Position numbers and translations under genes: made by a program. DNA of 64,000 nt. Source: Atherix ibis (taxonomy: Eukaryota > Arthropoda > Insecta > Diptera > Athericidae). Numbering within the stretch: the stretch's first letter is position 1; each line of letters begins with the position of its first letter. Below are positions 33,670 to 44,939 of the stretch, one piece after another. The DNA lies in contig OY282609.1 in assembly GCA_958298945.1 (NCBI GenBank), forward strand, positions 63,398,220-63,462,219, given 5' to 3'. The notes under the pieces are model-generated. The model had not been told where the DNA came from. It made no database searches and saw nothing but the letters and a program-made list of their open reading frames with translations.

Positions 33670-34941
33670 AAAGGTATATAAGCTTAAATCCGCTGTTTTT
33701 TATTCAAAAAAGAACATGTTTTTTTCATAGAAAGCAAAAACAAATTTATTCAAAGTACTTGCCCTCGCTAGCTACACATTTTTCCCATCTCTCGGGCAAT
33801 TTGTGGATACCACGCCAAAAAAAAGTGCCTTCTCTTTCGAGGCAAACCACTCATCAAGTCATTTTCGGACGTCTTCGTAAGAATCGAACTTCTGCTCAGC
33901 GAGCGCGTGGCCCATCGACGAAAACCGGTGGTAGTCGGAAGGGGCCAGGTTTGGTGAATAAGCGGGGTGGGGTAGCACCTTCCAGTTGAGTGTTTCCAAG
34001 TAGTTTCGGACCATTTTTGACGTGATCGATGGTGCGTTGTCGTGGAGGAAAATCAGTTTGTCATTTTTTTTTGATAATCAGTCCTTTTCTCACGCAGAGC
34101 ACGGTGCAATTTGATCAGTTGTTGGTTGTAGTAGTGGGCATTGACAGTTTCACCAGGTTTCAACAGCTCATAGTAGACGATACCCTGCTGATCCCACCAC
34201 ACGCACAGCATCGTCTTCCATCCGAAGCGATTTGGTCTTGGGGAAGATATTGATGGTTGGCCGGGATCAACCCACGATTTCTTGCGTTTAGGATTCTTGA
34301 AATATATCCACTTTTCATCGCCTGTCACAATCCGATGCAGGAATGACTTTCTGTTTCGTCTGGCGAGCAAGATTTCGCATGTGTTTTGGCGTCGCTCCAT
34401 CTGCCTATCGTTCAATTCATACGGCAGCCATTTTCTGATCTTTTCAATCTTCCCCATGGCACGCAGTCGCATGGAAATAACTAGTTGAGTAACACCCAAT
34501 TGCTCCGCGAGTATTTTTTGCGATTGGGTACCGTCTTCGTCCAAAAGAGCCTGCAATTGATGATCCTCAACCGTCCTAGGCCGATTTTCACGCTTCTTAT
34601 CCCACAAGTCAAAATTACCGTCTTTAAGCTGACGAAACCAATCTCGGCACATTGTATCCGATAAAGCACTGTCACCATAGGCCTGCATAAGCATTCGATG
34701 CGATTCGGTAGCCGATTTCTTCAAATTGAAGCAGAAAAGCAGATGCTCTTTTTCTAGCACAAAACTACACATGATTACCAAAGGAAAAATGTATGTTGTC
34801 GTACGAAATTGCTGACAATGTGCACTGATTAATGTTGACAGATGTCAAACTCATAAAAAAAATATGGCGTGCCCATGGTATCTTAATACGCTCACTTACG
34901 CCATCTATTACCAAGCAGCGGATTTAAGTTTATACCCCTGG
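33670..34941 (-). mobile_element. mauritiana-type mariner, copy E
   Basis: Left end AAAGGTATATAAGCTTAAAT (first bases mutated from CC); right end the complement of CCAGGGGTATAAAC. TA lies at 33668-33669 and 34942-34943. At 1272 bp it is the longest and least deleted copy of this family here. Confidence 0.92.
33746..34772 (-). pseudogene. Mos1-like transposase with few lesions (copy E)
   Basis: Starts MCSFVLEKE at 34772 (MSSFVPEKE in the family) and is open for about 240 codons. It covers both helix-turn-helix domains, TGDEKWIYF (first Asp), SWVDPGQPSISSPRPNRF, LCVWWDQQGIVYYELLKPGETV and REKRTDYQ. A frameshift in an A-run near 34065 follows. The remaining parts hold HDNAPSITSK (second Asp), PHPAYSPNLAPSDYH (third Asp kept, SPD changed to SPN), a TGA for Trp near 33861, a second frameshift near 33825, and the family stop at 33746-33748. 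It is close to the family consensus. Confidence 0.9.
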
Positions 34942-34943
34942 TA

Positions 34944-36430
34944 GCTCTTAATATTTTGGTCTGAATTTTTAAGTTTCTTATATCTTTGTTACGCTAAACA
35001 GGAAAAGAGAAATATTTTCTTTTAGTACACCATACATATAATCACATTTTCTTATAAACCTTTAATCGATTAATTATGTGTATTTTAAATCCATAATTTT
35101 ATCATTTTTAAGGTAAATTAAGTTTATTATTAAAAAAAAAATCATTAAAAGAAAATGAAATATGAAAAATAAATTAAGAGCATTGTGCCCATTGAACAAT
35201 TCTCATTTCTTTGAGTATAAAACAATTGTGCAGCTGTCATCTTTTGTCATAAAAGAAAGTCATTTCTCATTTTTATTCAATTGAAAAAATGGAAATGATT
35301 AAATGAAAAATTAAATTCTGTATTCTTCTTTGGATGATTAAAGTTGTTGATTTTCACATTTTCTTTTGTCAAAATAAAGATAATAAAGAGAAAAAGTTTT
35401 TAAAAAAAATTCGCAAGGTTAAAAAAAATATCCCGTTTATAATTAGATGAAAAACCATTGTTGAAATTATTTAATTGTTGCAATAAAATATTATTAAGTA
35501 TAGTCAAAAGTTGAATAATTATTTTAGTTCTTGTTTCATTGGAATTTCTTTATTTTATATAATTAAAAAATTAACTTTAGTAATTGAATTAACGTGTATG
35601 ATATTCTATTAAATAATTTTAATGTGAATGAGAAATTTTAGATTAGTTTTGAATGGATAAGTTTTTATTAGATTCTGTCTCCTCTAAAAGATTTTTTTTT
35701 TTCAAAAATCCTAATAACATTTAATCAATGCTATAAAATTCATTTCTATCTTCTTGAAATACATTATAACAAAATATCCTATATGGTATATCAGTTTTTA
35801 ATATTTGATTATTAAATTTTATTATTGAATTTCAATTATGATATAACATAAAATCCTTTCGAACATACATATGTACATACACATGTTGAACATTTTGTTT
35901 CGGTATATTTAACAAACCACAAATTATCGAAAAGAACAAGAACATAATTGTAAAAAGACTTGTATTAACATGTGTCATTTGAAAATTTTTGATACGATTA
36001 ATATCATATTTCCCTTAGGGTTTGTCATCAGGGTAGATTTTAAGGTTTCGATAATTTATATAATACATAGATACATATTTGTATTTACATATGATGTTTA
36101 TGTTCAATAAACGAATATATAATATGAAAATGTACGTGTATGAACATACATAAAAATTTTTGAGTACACATTTTATATATTTGAAATATTTTTTATATTA
36201 TTATTAAATGGTAATTAATTTTAAATTACATCAACTATACACATAGATATATGAAGCGAAGGGTAGTAATAAATTTATATTATAAAAATTCAAAAAAACA
36301 TTAAATTTTATAAATTTCTTCGCAACTTTGTTTTTGTTTTGGAATTAAATTTTAATAATTTTGTGCATTTATGAATAATTAATAAATGCCAATATTGAAC
36401 ATAATTATTATAAGGTTATCCATTTCATAG
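34944..36430. other. very AT-rich intergenic stretch
   Basis: No coding or repeat feature could be supported. Confidence 0.5.
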
Positions 36431-37734
36431 TTCGGAATATACTGTGGCGCTCCTATCGTTCCGATTTGAGTTCTGTTTTTTTTGTTAAATTGGTACATCT
36501 GTTGTTGATATTCCCTCTAAATCTTAGCGTCATAGCTTGGCAAAAGTTAGGTAGCCAAGAGTACATCTATCTCTGTGTGTGTTGGCGATTTTTTACAATT
36601 TTAGAAATGGATTTAAATTTGCAACAACGAACTTGTATTAAATTTTGCGTAAAAAACGGATTTAATGGTGTGCGAACTTTGGAAATGTTGGAAAAGTGTT
36701 TCGGCAACGATTTTCTAAAGAAAACGGTCGTTTACCAGTGGCACGAGCGGTTCAAAAGTGGTCGTGAGTCAATGGAAGATGATGAACGCAGTAGCAGACC
36801 ATCGACATCGAAAACCGAAGAAAACATTGATAAAGTAAAAGAAATGTTGGTCAATAACCGCAAATTAACCATCAGAGAGATAGCAGAGGACTTGAACATT
36901 GCCTATGGATCCGTCCAAGACATTTTGGTTAATGATTTGGGTTTCCGTCGTGTAGCAGAAAAGTTGGTGCCAAAAGACCTAAATTTCATGCAAAAAAGAG
37001 ACCGTGTTGACGTCGCAAAAAACATGATTTACGAGGCTGAATCCGATCCTATATTCATCAAAAGGATCATTACTGGAGACGAGACGTGGGATTATGAGTA
37101 CGACACGCAATCCAGACATCAGGCAAGTGAATGGCGTTCACCAAATGAGCTGAGACCAAAGAAACCACGTCATTTTCAGTCAAAAAAGAAGGCAATGCTC
37201 ACGGTTTTCATGGATTACAACGGTGTAGTGCATCATGAATTTTTTCCCCAAAAGGCCGCACAGTAAACAAAGAGTATTATTTGGGCGTAATGCGACGTTT
37301 GTGTGAAGTAATTCCCCGAAAGAGAACAGAATTGTGGGCAGAAAACTCGTGGATTTTGCACCATAATAATGCACCGTCGCACAGTGCCATCATTATTCGT
37401 AATTTTTGACGAAATATGCAACAAATACCATCAAACAACCACCGAATTCACCTGATTTGGCTCCCTGTGACTTCTTTCTTTTCAATAGAGTAAAAAAACC
37501 ATAACGGGGAACGCGTTTCAACAACCGAGAGGAAGTAATGGAAAAATCGCAGGAAGCACTGATGGACATACCGAAAACCGAATACAAAAAATGTTTCGAG
37601 GATAGGATCAAGCGCTGGCATAAGTGTGTTAAAGTCGATGGGGATTACTTTGAAGGGGACAATATAGATTGAGATGAATAAACTTGTTGTTTTAATTTTC
37701 TGAATAAATTCCGGTAACTTTTTGATCAAGGTGG
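36431..37734 (+). mobile_element. DD34D mariner, left end not found
   Basis: The right end reads, inverted, CCACCTTGATCAAAAAGTTA, with TA at 37735-37736. A matching left repeat was not visible upstream of the transposase, so the left boundary is an estimate and the 5' end is probably lost or replaced. Confidence 0.75.
36607..37672 (+). pseudogene. DD34D mariner transposase, frameshifted, catalytic Asp lost
   Basis: Start at ATG 36607 (MDLNLQQRTCIKFC), chosen because the upstream in-frame part (from 36466) lacks family similarity. 220 codons are then open: KSGRESMEDDERSSRPSTSKTEENIDKV, LTIREIAEDLNIAYGSVQDIL, TGDETWDYEYD (first Asp) and LTVFMDYNGVVHHEFFPQ. A small insertion near 37250 shifts the frame. 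In the restored frame the second catalytic position is Asn (HHNNAPSH for HHDNAPSH) and the third Asp (SPDLAPCDFF) is present. It ends EGDNID with TGA at 37670-37672. It is inactive on two counts. Confidence 0.88.
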
Positions 37735-37859
37735 TATAGCAATATCCTTTTACAGCTGTCAGGACATATATATTGTCTACCTTATTCTGTTAAAACTAGC
37801 TGTATTGATAGTTTTTTGGCTATTATGAAAATGGTTGGCTGTGAAAGTTGCTCCACATA

Positions 37860-38110
37860 AAATTCAATTGCTCAAAAACAATATCAGCAGCGTCATCCGT
37901 AAAATAGAGCCACAATTATGGAAAAATGTGATCTAAAGGATCGATGTCTGTAAACATAGTCGTGGCAGACATTTGCCCAAAATTTTTTTTTATTCATAAA
38001 TGGTAAAGTCTTTACAGTATATTTAAATAAAAAATAATGGAATTTCTATTTAAAAAATATGTTTTAATTCAAATTTTACAAAAAGTTCTAATTTGAAGAT
38101 TCTGTGTGTC
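37860..38110 (+). mobile_element. Tc1/mariner-superfamily relic, C-terminal end and 3' UTR
   Basis: One frame reads IQLLKNNISSVIRKIEPQLW KNVI, stop, RIDVCKHSRGRHLPKIFFYS, stop (ending near 37996). This is the typical tail of DDE transposases of the rosa/Tc1 kind (..VIENFVKRIDVCKRSRGGHLPDIVF). The following 3' UTR resembles 26118-26240. The catalytic core is missing. Confidence 0.55.
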
Positions 38111-38223
38111 AACCAAAGTGAAATTTATTAATTCAAAAGGGATGTGGATCGCTTAACCACCAAGGAATGCGTTAAAATTGTGAAAACTTTCTACAAAAAT
38201 GAAAGGGGGGATATTATACCATA

Positions 38224-39511
38224 CGAGGGTCATTCAACAAGTACTTAGCCTACAAAAGAAAAACAGAAATTTTGGAAAGGTGGCAATTTATTTTTCCACA
38301 TAATCTCCTTCAAGCTCGATACACTTGGCCCAGCGTTGCTCTAACTTTTTTAACCCATCCAAAAAATACATTTTCTCGAGGGAGGCAAAATAGGCCTCCG
38401 TGGCGACGATGACCTCCTCATTCGACCCAAATCTATTCCCGGCGAGTGATTTTTTCAGGTTTGGAAACAAAAAGTAGTCACAGGGGGCCAAATCTGGAGA
38501 GTACGGTGGATGGGGTAGCAATTCGTAGCGCAATTCGACCAATTTGGCCATGGCGACGGCGGAGGTGTGAGCCGGCGCGTTGTCGTGGTGGAACAGCACT
38601 TTTTTCTTCGCAAAGCGGGGCCGCTTTTTCTTCAATTCGACGTCAAATCGGCCCAATAAGTCAGCATAGTAGCGCCCCGTGATTGTTTTACCCTTTTCGA
38701 GGTAATCGATGCGGACCACACCTTGTGAATCCCAGAAAACGGTGGCCATCACCTTTCTGGCCGATCGAACAGTCTTCGCCTTCTTCGGAGCACGTTCGCC
38801 GGGTGAATTCCACTGTTTCGACTGTTCCTTGGTCTCTGGTGTGTACCAGTGAATCCATGTTTCGTCGACGGTCACGAAACGACGCAAGAACTCCGCTGGA
38901 TTGCGCTGAAACAGAGCCAAACACGTCGCCGATGTCGTCTCACGGTTGCGCTTGTTTTTCCGGTGTGAGCAAACGCGGCACCCATCGCGCCTACAGCTTT
39001 CTCATGCCCAGTTTTTCGTGTAGAATATGATGCACCGTTCCTACTGTGATGCCCACAGTCTCTCTCGTGAACCTTCAATCGACGGTCTGCCAACACGAGA
39101 TCGTGGACTTTTTTAACGTTTTCCTCCGTAGCAGCCGTTTTCGGGGCACCTGGGCGTGGCTCATCAAAAACCGACGTGCGGCCACGAACAAACTCGTTGA
39201 ACCAATTCTTGACGGTCGCCATCGAAGGAGAAGAGTCACCATACACAGCATCCAAGCGATCTTTGATTTCACTGCGCGTTTTCCCTTCCAAAAACAAGAA
39301 TCTAATCACCGAACGATATTGTTCTTTTTCCATTTTTGTGCAACCGACCGACACGCTCGCTTTCAAAGGATCTCAAAACAAAACTAATTAAGGGAATCGA
39401 CTGAAACTTTGACAGTAGGCTACTAAAAGAATGTACTGCACGATGGTAAATTTCTTTTGTGACCGCAGTTCCATTGGGCGGTGAGGCTAAGTATTTGTTG
39501 AATGACCCTCG
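38224..39511 (-). mobile_element. mariner with CGAGGGTCATTCAACAAG ends, copy J
   Basis: Left end CGAGGGTCATTCAACAAGTA; right end its complement. TA lies at 38222-38223 and 39512-39513. At 1288 bp it is full length. Two sister copies lie at 42.5 and 61.9 kb. The family is related to irritans/vertumnana-type mariners; the exact subfamily is not decided. Confidence 0.94.
38288..39333 (-). pseudogene. mariner transposase with two frameshifts (copy J)
   Basis: The start is MEKEQYRSVIRFLFLEGK at 39333; an upstream in-frame extension has no family similarity. A loss of 5 nt near 39063 and an extra A near 38960 shift the frame. The C-terminal two thirds (38920-38288) is open and holds VDETWIHWY (first Asp), FHHDNAPAH (second), SPDLAPCDYFLF (third), with DD34D spacing, ending ELEGDYVEK. 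Two small indels are the main damage. Confidence 0.92.
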
Positions 39512-39800
39512 TAGCAATATCTCGAACGAAATTTTCTTCAGCGATGAGACTTAGTGTATTTTCCATCGGTGAATATGTTAGTAATGAAAATTACTATACA
39601 AAAACCTCTGAATATGCAAATGTGACCTTCTCAAATTTAAGAGCATTTAAAAATCAATATCCGGTCAAGTAATGACCAAATTACAGCCTGAAGTTTACGA
39701 AACAGTCATCAAAAATGAACTCAAATCCTGCAAGACGTCTCTTGGTAGTTATTTACTAGTGGTATATTTTTTATATAATGACAAAGTTCATGCAATAAAA

Positions 39801-41793
39801 TGAAATAAATTGTTTATAAAAAACTGAATTTTAAGTTTGTTTTACAATATTAAAATTTTATGTAAGTAATAATTTTATTTTTCCTTGCAGAATCGTTTTT
39901 TTCTCTTCAAATTTTAACGTTAAATTATATTTTTATAATATCTTAATCAAATCTCAATATTCTTTAATATACTCTCTTAAATTCCAAGTTTTTTTTTTTT
40001 TTTTTAAAAACAACCATTTATTTGTCAAATAAAATTTTTGCAAACATTTATTTTGAAGTTGGGTTACTTGGTGAAAGCATAAACTTGAATAGATTTAATA
40101 AAATACCTCGTGTTGAAATTCACATAAAGTAAATTTCAAACTATTTCTTTTAAGGAAACTGAATAAATTTTCCAATCATATACTCGTGTATGGTATAAAA
40201 TTCTCAAGTACTACTATTTAAATCTTATAGGGGTGAATATAAAATATTTGTAAGACTAAAAACTTTCATAAATTTCTTACAAATTCTTTACCTACATATG
40301 TATATGCATGTGTACGTACGAGTACGGCAGTAAATATAGGAAATTGAAATGTCTTAACATTAAATGAAGAGAAATATTCATTTAATCTAAAGATTTTAAT
40401 ATACTCGTAAGATAAAATATATTTTTTTTTCATTGTGAATTTATTATGCCATTTAATATCTCATTATACGTGTACTGACTTTATTATTCACACATATTTT
40501 ATCATTTGCTTGAAAACGTTTAAAATACGAGTTGCAGGCATAATGGTATCAGTGGTCATTGGATAAATACAAGAAGCTGTGTTTACTTGATATTCCTTAC
40601 TAGATGGTAAAATTCTGACCGTTCACAATGATTGTGCATGAAACCACTTATCTCAGCATTTTGAAACTGATCGTTTGGTTTCAGCACGCTAGATTCACCT
40701 GTTGCTGTACAAGTTTACTATTTGAAACTGAAATTATTCTAAAGAGCTAAAAGTTGAATAGATGGTATGTTGTTCTATAAGAAATGGCCAGTCTGAGTTG
40801 TATACCACAATATGATAACGAATAGAAATAAATAGTACTCGTAAGTAAAAGAAGTAAAAACTAAAATACTAGTACGAGTAAAAGCAGAAAAAAATTAGCA
40901 GCACGCTTTTTCTGGTCGTTCGTGTTTGACTTTATCCACTGTTGCATGCCAACTCAAACAGTTAGTCTCTGGTAATATATACTTCTGACCTTAATCAAAC
41001 TATTTATCCAGGAATGGTTGGGAAGAATATATGTGATTAAATAGATTTTCGCTATTGACCACCATTAGCCAACATTCAGAAATTTTGGATTATCTCGCAA
41101 AGTTACTCAACCAAATATAAAATACATGAATCCAAATACAAATGGATATATGGTATTCCTTCATATCCTTTTTAAATTTATACAATATAATAGATATTTG
41201 AAGTAGTACACAAGCCTACATACATATATGTATTTTATTTTATTAGAATTAGACAGAATATAGAGAAACTTAATTCCAATATCAATGATAATCCGTATAT
41301 CTGAGCCTTAGATGAGTTGTGCAACTGAACAATTGATTAACACATCTTTATTGGGGTTAGGTATTTTACACAACCCACAAAATATTGTAGCTCTACCCTT
41401 TGAACTTTTAACATTCATCGGTATTGATGCTTGTTCTTATTTGTTAAATTGATTCTGTTTAAAATTCTATGATCAAAATTTTTAATTACCCGAGGCGAGA
41501 ATTTTAATCAAAATTTCAAAATTACCCTGAAGCTAGCAGTATACGAGTATAAAATTGTATGCTCATAACTCAAAATTAACACTGGAAAAAGCTTTTTCAT
41601 GTTCTTTGCTTTTAGGGATATTACAATGAGTAGTACTGTTCTCTAGGCTACAGTCCCAACTGTTTTAATAAACCCCTGCTGTTTATACCATAGTCTTCTT
41701 CATTTTTCGGAAAGATTTTTCTTGTTGCTGTAGTCATAACTGATATAGAAGCTCCCACTATGGTTGTAACTGTTACAGTGTTACGATTGCTCA

Positions 41794-41827
<34 letters not shown>

Positions 41828-42477
41828 GTTTTTTTTTTGTAATTGTTTAATATGTCATCATAATTTTTCTTGTCGTATATTAAATTTTATGTGTATAAAA
41901 ATAAATGGATAAATAAGATTACATTGTGCAGAAATATGCAAACAAAAAGGCAATATTGTATGTGGTTCGAGCATATAAAGTATTTTACATTATTTTGTTT
42001 GAGCGTATGAATAAATATACAAAATAATCGTAATATATTATATATGTTTGTAACGTAAACTATAGTTGGAATATATGTGTACATATATGCATATATTTAT
42101 ATATGAGTATAAGGCGAAAAGTTGGTAAAATAAAGCAGTTTTCGTGTTTCTTTCGACATCAATTTGATGGAAGAGAGAATTACACTAAGCAATTCAGTAA
42201 TCCATTAGTCTGAACAAGGTGTAATAATGGCAGAGCAGTATCCTGTTATGCTATGCTTAATATCATTTCGAGCTAATTAGCTCTAAATAATGGCTTGAGA
42301 CAAGGTCAATATAAAATAAAGTACGGCATATGCTTGGCTAATGTACAATTTCCGTTTGATTTAATTTTGTTTCATTTTTTTTTTTTTTGCATTTTCGGTA
42401 CAATTGATCTGATGGAAATTATATACCGAACCGAATTTTTACATTCTAAGAAATCAGAGAAACTCTTCTTTTCATAA
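39801..42477. other. intergenic with an ATT microsatellite
   Basis: AT-rich. Repeated ACGAGTA/TACTCGT motifs occur (near 40184, 40320, 40405, 40840, 40874, 41541). No coding pattern is supported. Confidence 0.5.
41793..41827. repeat. ATT microsatellite
   Basis: About eleven uninterrupted ATT triplets. Confidence 0.9.
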
Positions 42478-42527
42478 TAAATGGGAATGAATTAATAGTT
42501 TTCCAAAATTGATAATTTCGTTTTCTA
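42478..42527. repeat. 50-bp direct repeat, left copy, flanking a mariner
   Basis: Begins TAAATGGGAATGAATTAA and ends CGTTTTCTA. It is identical over 50 bp to 43821-43870. Both copies begin and end with TA, and the mariner 42528-43820 lies exactly between them. Confidence 0.97.
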
Positions 42528-43820
42528 CGACGGTCATTCAACAAGTACTTAGCCTCACCGCCCGATGGAACTGCTGTCACAAAAAAAATTTACCATCTTG
42601 CAGTACATTCTTTTAGTAGCCTACTGTCAAAGTTTCAGTGAATTTCCCTTCATTAGTTTTGTTTTGAGAGCCTTTGAAAGCGAGCGTGTCGGTCGGTTGC
42701 ACAAAAATGGGAAAAGAACAATATCGTTCGGTGATTAGATTCTTGTTTTTGGAAGGGAAAACGCGCAGCGAAATCGAAGATCGCTTGGATGCTGTGTATG
42801 GTGACTCTTCTCCTTCGATGGCGACCGTCAAGAATTGGTTCAACGAGTTTGTTCGTGGCCGCACGTCGGTTTTTGATGAGCCACGCCCAGGTGCCCCGAA
42901 AACGGCTGCTACGGAGGAAAACGTTAAAAAAGTCCACGATATCGTGTTGGCAGACCGTCAGTTGAAGGTTCACGAGATAGCTGAGACTGTGGGCATCGCA
43001 GTAGGAACGATGCATCATATTCTACACGAAGAACTGGGCATGAGAAAGCTGTCGGCGCGATGGGTGCCGCGTTTGCTCACACCGGAAAACAAGCGCAACC
43101 GTGAGACCACATCGGCGACGTGTTTGGCGCTGTTTCAGCGCAATCCAGCGGAGTTCTTGCGTCATTTCGTGACCGTCGACGAAACATGAATTCACTGGTA
43201 TACAACAGACACCAAGGAACAGTCGAAACAGTGAACTTCACCCGGCGAACGTGCTCCGAAGAAGGCGAAGACTGTTCGATCGGCCGGAAAGGTGATGGCC
43301 ACCGTTTTCTGGGATTCACAAGGTGTCATCCACATCGATTACCTCGAGAAGGGTAAAACAATCACGGGGCGCTACTATGCTGACTTATTGGGCCGATTTG
43401 ACGTCGAATTGAAGAAAAAGCGGCCCCGCTTTGCGAAGAAAAAAGTGCTGTTCCACCACGACAACGCGCCGGCTCACACCTCCGCCGTCGCCATGGCCAA
43501 ATTGGTCGAATTGCGCTACGAATTGCTACCCCATCCACCGTACTCTCCAGATTTGGCCCCCTGTAACTACTTTTTGTTTCCAAACCTGAAAAAATCACTC
43601 GCCGGGAATAGATTTGGGTCGAGTGAGGAGGTCATCGTCGCCACGGAGGCCTATTTTGCTTCCCTCGAGAAAATGTATTTTTTGGACGGGTTAGAAAAGT
43701 TAGAGCATCGCTGGGCCAAGTGTATCGAGCTTGAAGGAGATTATGTGGAAAAATAAATTGCCACCTTTCCAAAATTTTCGTTTTTCTTTTGTAGGCTGAG
43801 TACTTGTTGAATAACCCTCG
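42528..43820 (+). mobile_element. mariner with CGAGGGTCATTCAACAAG-type ends, copy K
   Basis: Left end CGACGGTCATTCAACAAGTA; right end the complement of CGAGGGTTATTCAACAAGTA. The length is 1293 bp. Instead of the usual TA duplication it is bounded by an exact 50-bp direct repeat that begins and ends in TA. Confidence 0.95.
42707..43756 (+). pseudogene. mariner transposase with only two nonsense codons (copy K)
   Basis: One frame runs the full 349 codons from ATG (MGKEQYRSVIRFLF; the family has MEKEQ) to TAA. The only breaks are two TGA codons, at 43187-43189 (codon 161, the Trp of VDETW) and 43232-43234 (codon 176, the Trp of SKQW). Both fit a single G-to-A change of TGG. All three catalytic Asp are present (VDET, HHDNAPAH, SPDLAPCNY, where the residue after Cys is Asn). 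The third catalytic Asp of CDYFLF is therefore Asn here, a third defect. Confidence 0.93.
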
Positions 43821-43870
43821 TAAATGGGAATGAATTAATAGTTTTCCAAAATTGATAATTTCGTTTTCTA
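43821..43870. repeat. 50-bp direct repeat, right copy
   Basis: Identical to 42478-42527; see that entry. After it the sequence continues CACATATTGTGG, which is presumably the original flank. Confidence 0.97.
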
Positions 43871-43956
43871 CACATATTGTGGTCACTATAGCTTGAGATC
43901 TTTTTATACACCACTATCGTACGATACAGATAAGAATATTCAGTATAAAATCAAAT

Positions 43957-44937
43957 ATTTTATTTTTTTTTATTTTTTTTATTTTTCTTTTTATTTTAAA
44001 TGATATCTACAACTACTTATGCTAGTAACAAGCAGATTTTTTACGGGAATATACAAGGACATGAAGACATGTGGAGGAAAACACCCATCGATGTTACCTC
44101 AGAACAGGGTAATTTTATTTAATAATTTTAAAGAATCTCTCGGCCATCGCCGTTTTAAACGTCGATGGGTGTATACTGGAAGGGTGGGAGTGAAAAGTTC
44201 CCTTCCTAAAGGATTAGGGTGGAAGGATAGGTGCGAATGGAATTTTTATATCGGGAGATGCATAGTTCACGAACAAATGGAACATTTAGGTCACGGTGGA
44301 TAACAGTGTTTCGCACATAAAAGGGGGCATTGACAATTTTACGAAGGATTCGGGATTGTAGGGATTGGATTGGTGGGGAGTTGGAATGCTTAGTCGAACC
44401 CCAAAGTTCTAGACCATATGTCCATATTGGTTTCAGAACCGTATTGTATAGTAATAGTTTACTTGTTGTTGTAAGTTTTGATTTACTGTCTACGAGACGT
44501 AATAATTGTTTGTATCGTCCGTTAAGTTCACGTCTTTTAGTTTTCGTATGAAGGTTCCAGGTTAACCGTTTGTCGAATATAAGTCCAAGGTAACGTACGC
44601 TATTTTTTTGTGGAATAATACTGCCGTTTAGGGTTATGTCGGAAATTTGTTCTCGGCAGAGTGTGAAAGTTACATGAGCAGATTTTTGCTCATTTACCTT
44701 CACTCTCCACCTTTTGAACCAAGTTTCTAAGGAGTGGATATGGTTCTGAAGGATACTAATGGCTGTGGAAGGATCTTTGTGATGTGTCAGGATGGCTGTA
44801 TCGTCAGCATATGTTGCGGTTAGGATGTTGTTGTGGCAAGGAATGTCATGGGTATAAATGTTATATAGAAATTTATTTGTTTTTTTTTGAAATTTTTGGG
44901 AAAAACCAATATTTTTGATTTTATAGGCGATATTCAA
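43957..44937 (-). mobile_element. 5'-truncated jockey-like non-LTR retrotransposon
   Basis: On the minus strand a reverse-transcriptase C-terminal half is followed by about 200 bp and an A-rich tail (seen as T-runs at 43957-44002), the usual 3' end of a jockey-clade insertion. The 5' end is cut within the reverse transcriptase, upstream of the YADD box. A clear target duplication was not found. Confidence 0.8.
44065..44937 (-). pseudogene. jockey-like reverse transcriptase, C-terminal part
   Basis: The frame 44937-44206 has IYTHDIPCHNNILTATYADD (the catalytic YADD box), then WFKRWRVKVNEQKSAHVTFTL, VRYLGLIFDKRLTWNLH, LLYNTVLKPIWTYGLELWG and HRDLNVPFVRELCISRYKNS. These are standard jockey-clade landmarks after the palm domain. 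A frameshift near 44215 follows, after which LPVYTHRRLKRR and WPRDSLK can be read. About 240 of the roughly 900 residues of a complete protein remain. It cannot function alone. Confidence 0.85.
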
Positions 44938-44939
44938 TA

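Larger units (their letters stand above)
38111..39800 (+). mobile_element. DDE transposon relic split by a mariner
   Basis: Left of the insertion is the start of a transposase, DRLTTKECVKIVKTFYKN (about 38138-38200; initiator Met mutated to Val), comparable with the DRFTxEQRVQIVKxYYQN start of rosa/Tc1-type proteins. Right of it are NEIFFSDET (about 39530) and, near 39680-39760, QPEVYETVIKNELKSCKTSLGSYL, the C-terminal region. Much of the middle was lost before or apart from the insertion at 38224. Confidence 0.5.

Noticed and set aside
33501..33989. 162-codon plus-strand ORF starting in spacer
   Set aside because: Runs from AT-rich DNA into the antisense of mariner copy E; no domain.
36431..36606. 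A left terminal repeat for the 36.6 kb mariner
   Set aside because: Nothing matching CCACCTTGATCAAAAAG was visible upstream of the transposase, so no left terminus is claimed.
42478..43870. Long terminal repeats of an LTR element (from the 50-bp direct repeat)
   Set aside because: Only 50 bp, no TG...CA ends, no primer-binding site, and the sequence between is precisely a mariner with its own inverted repeats.
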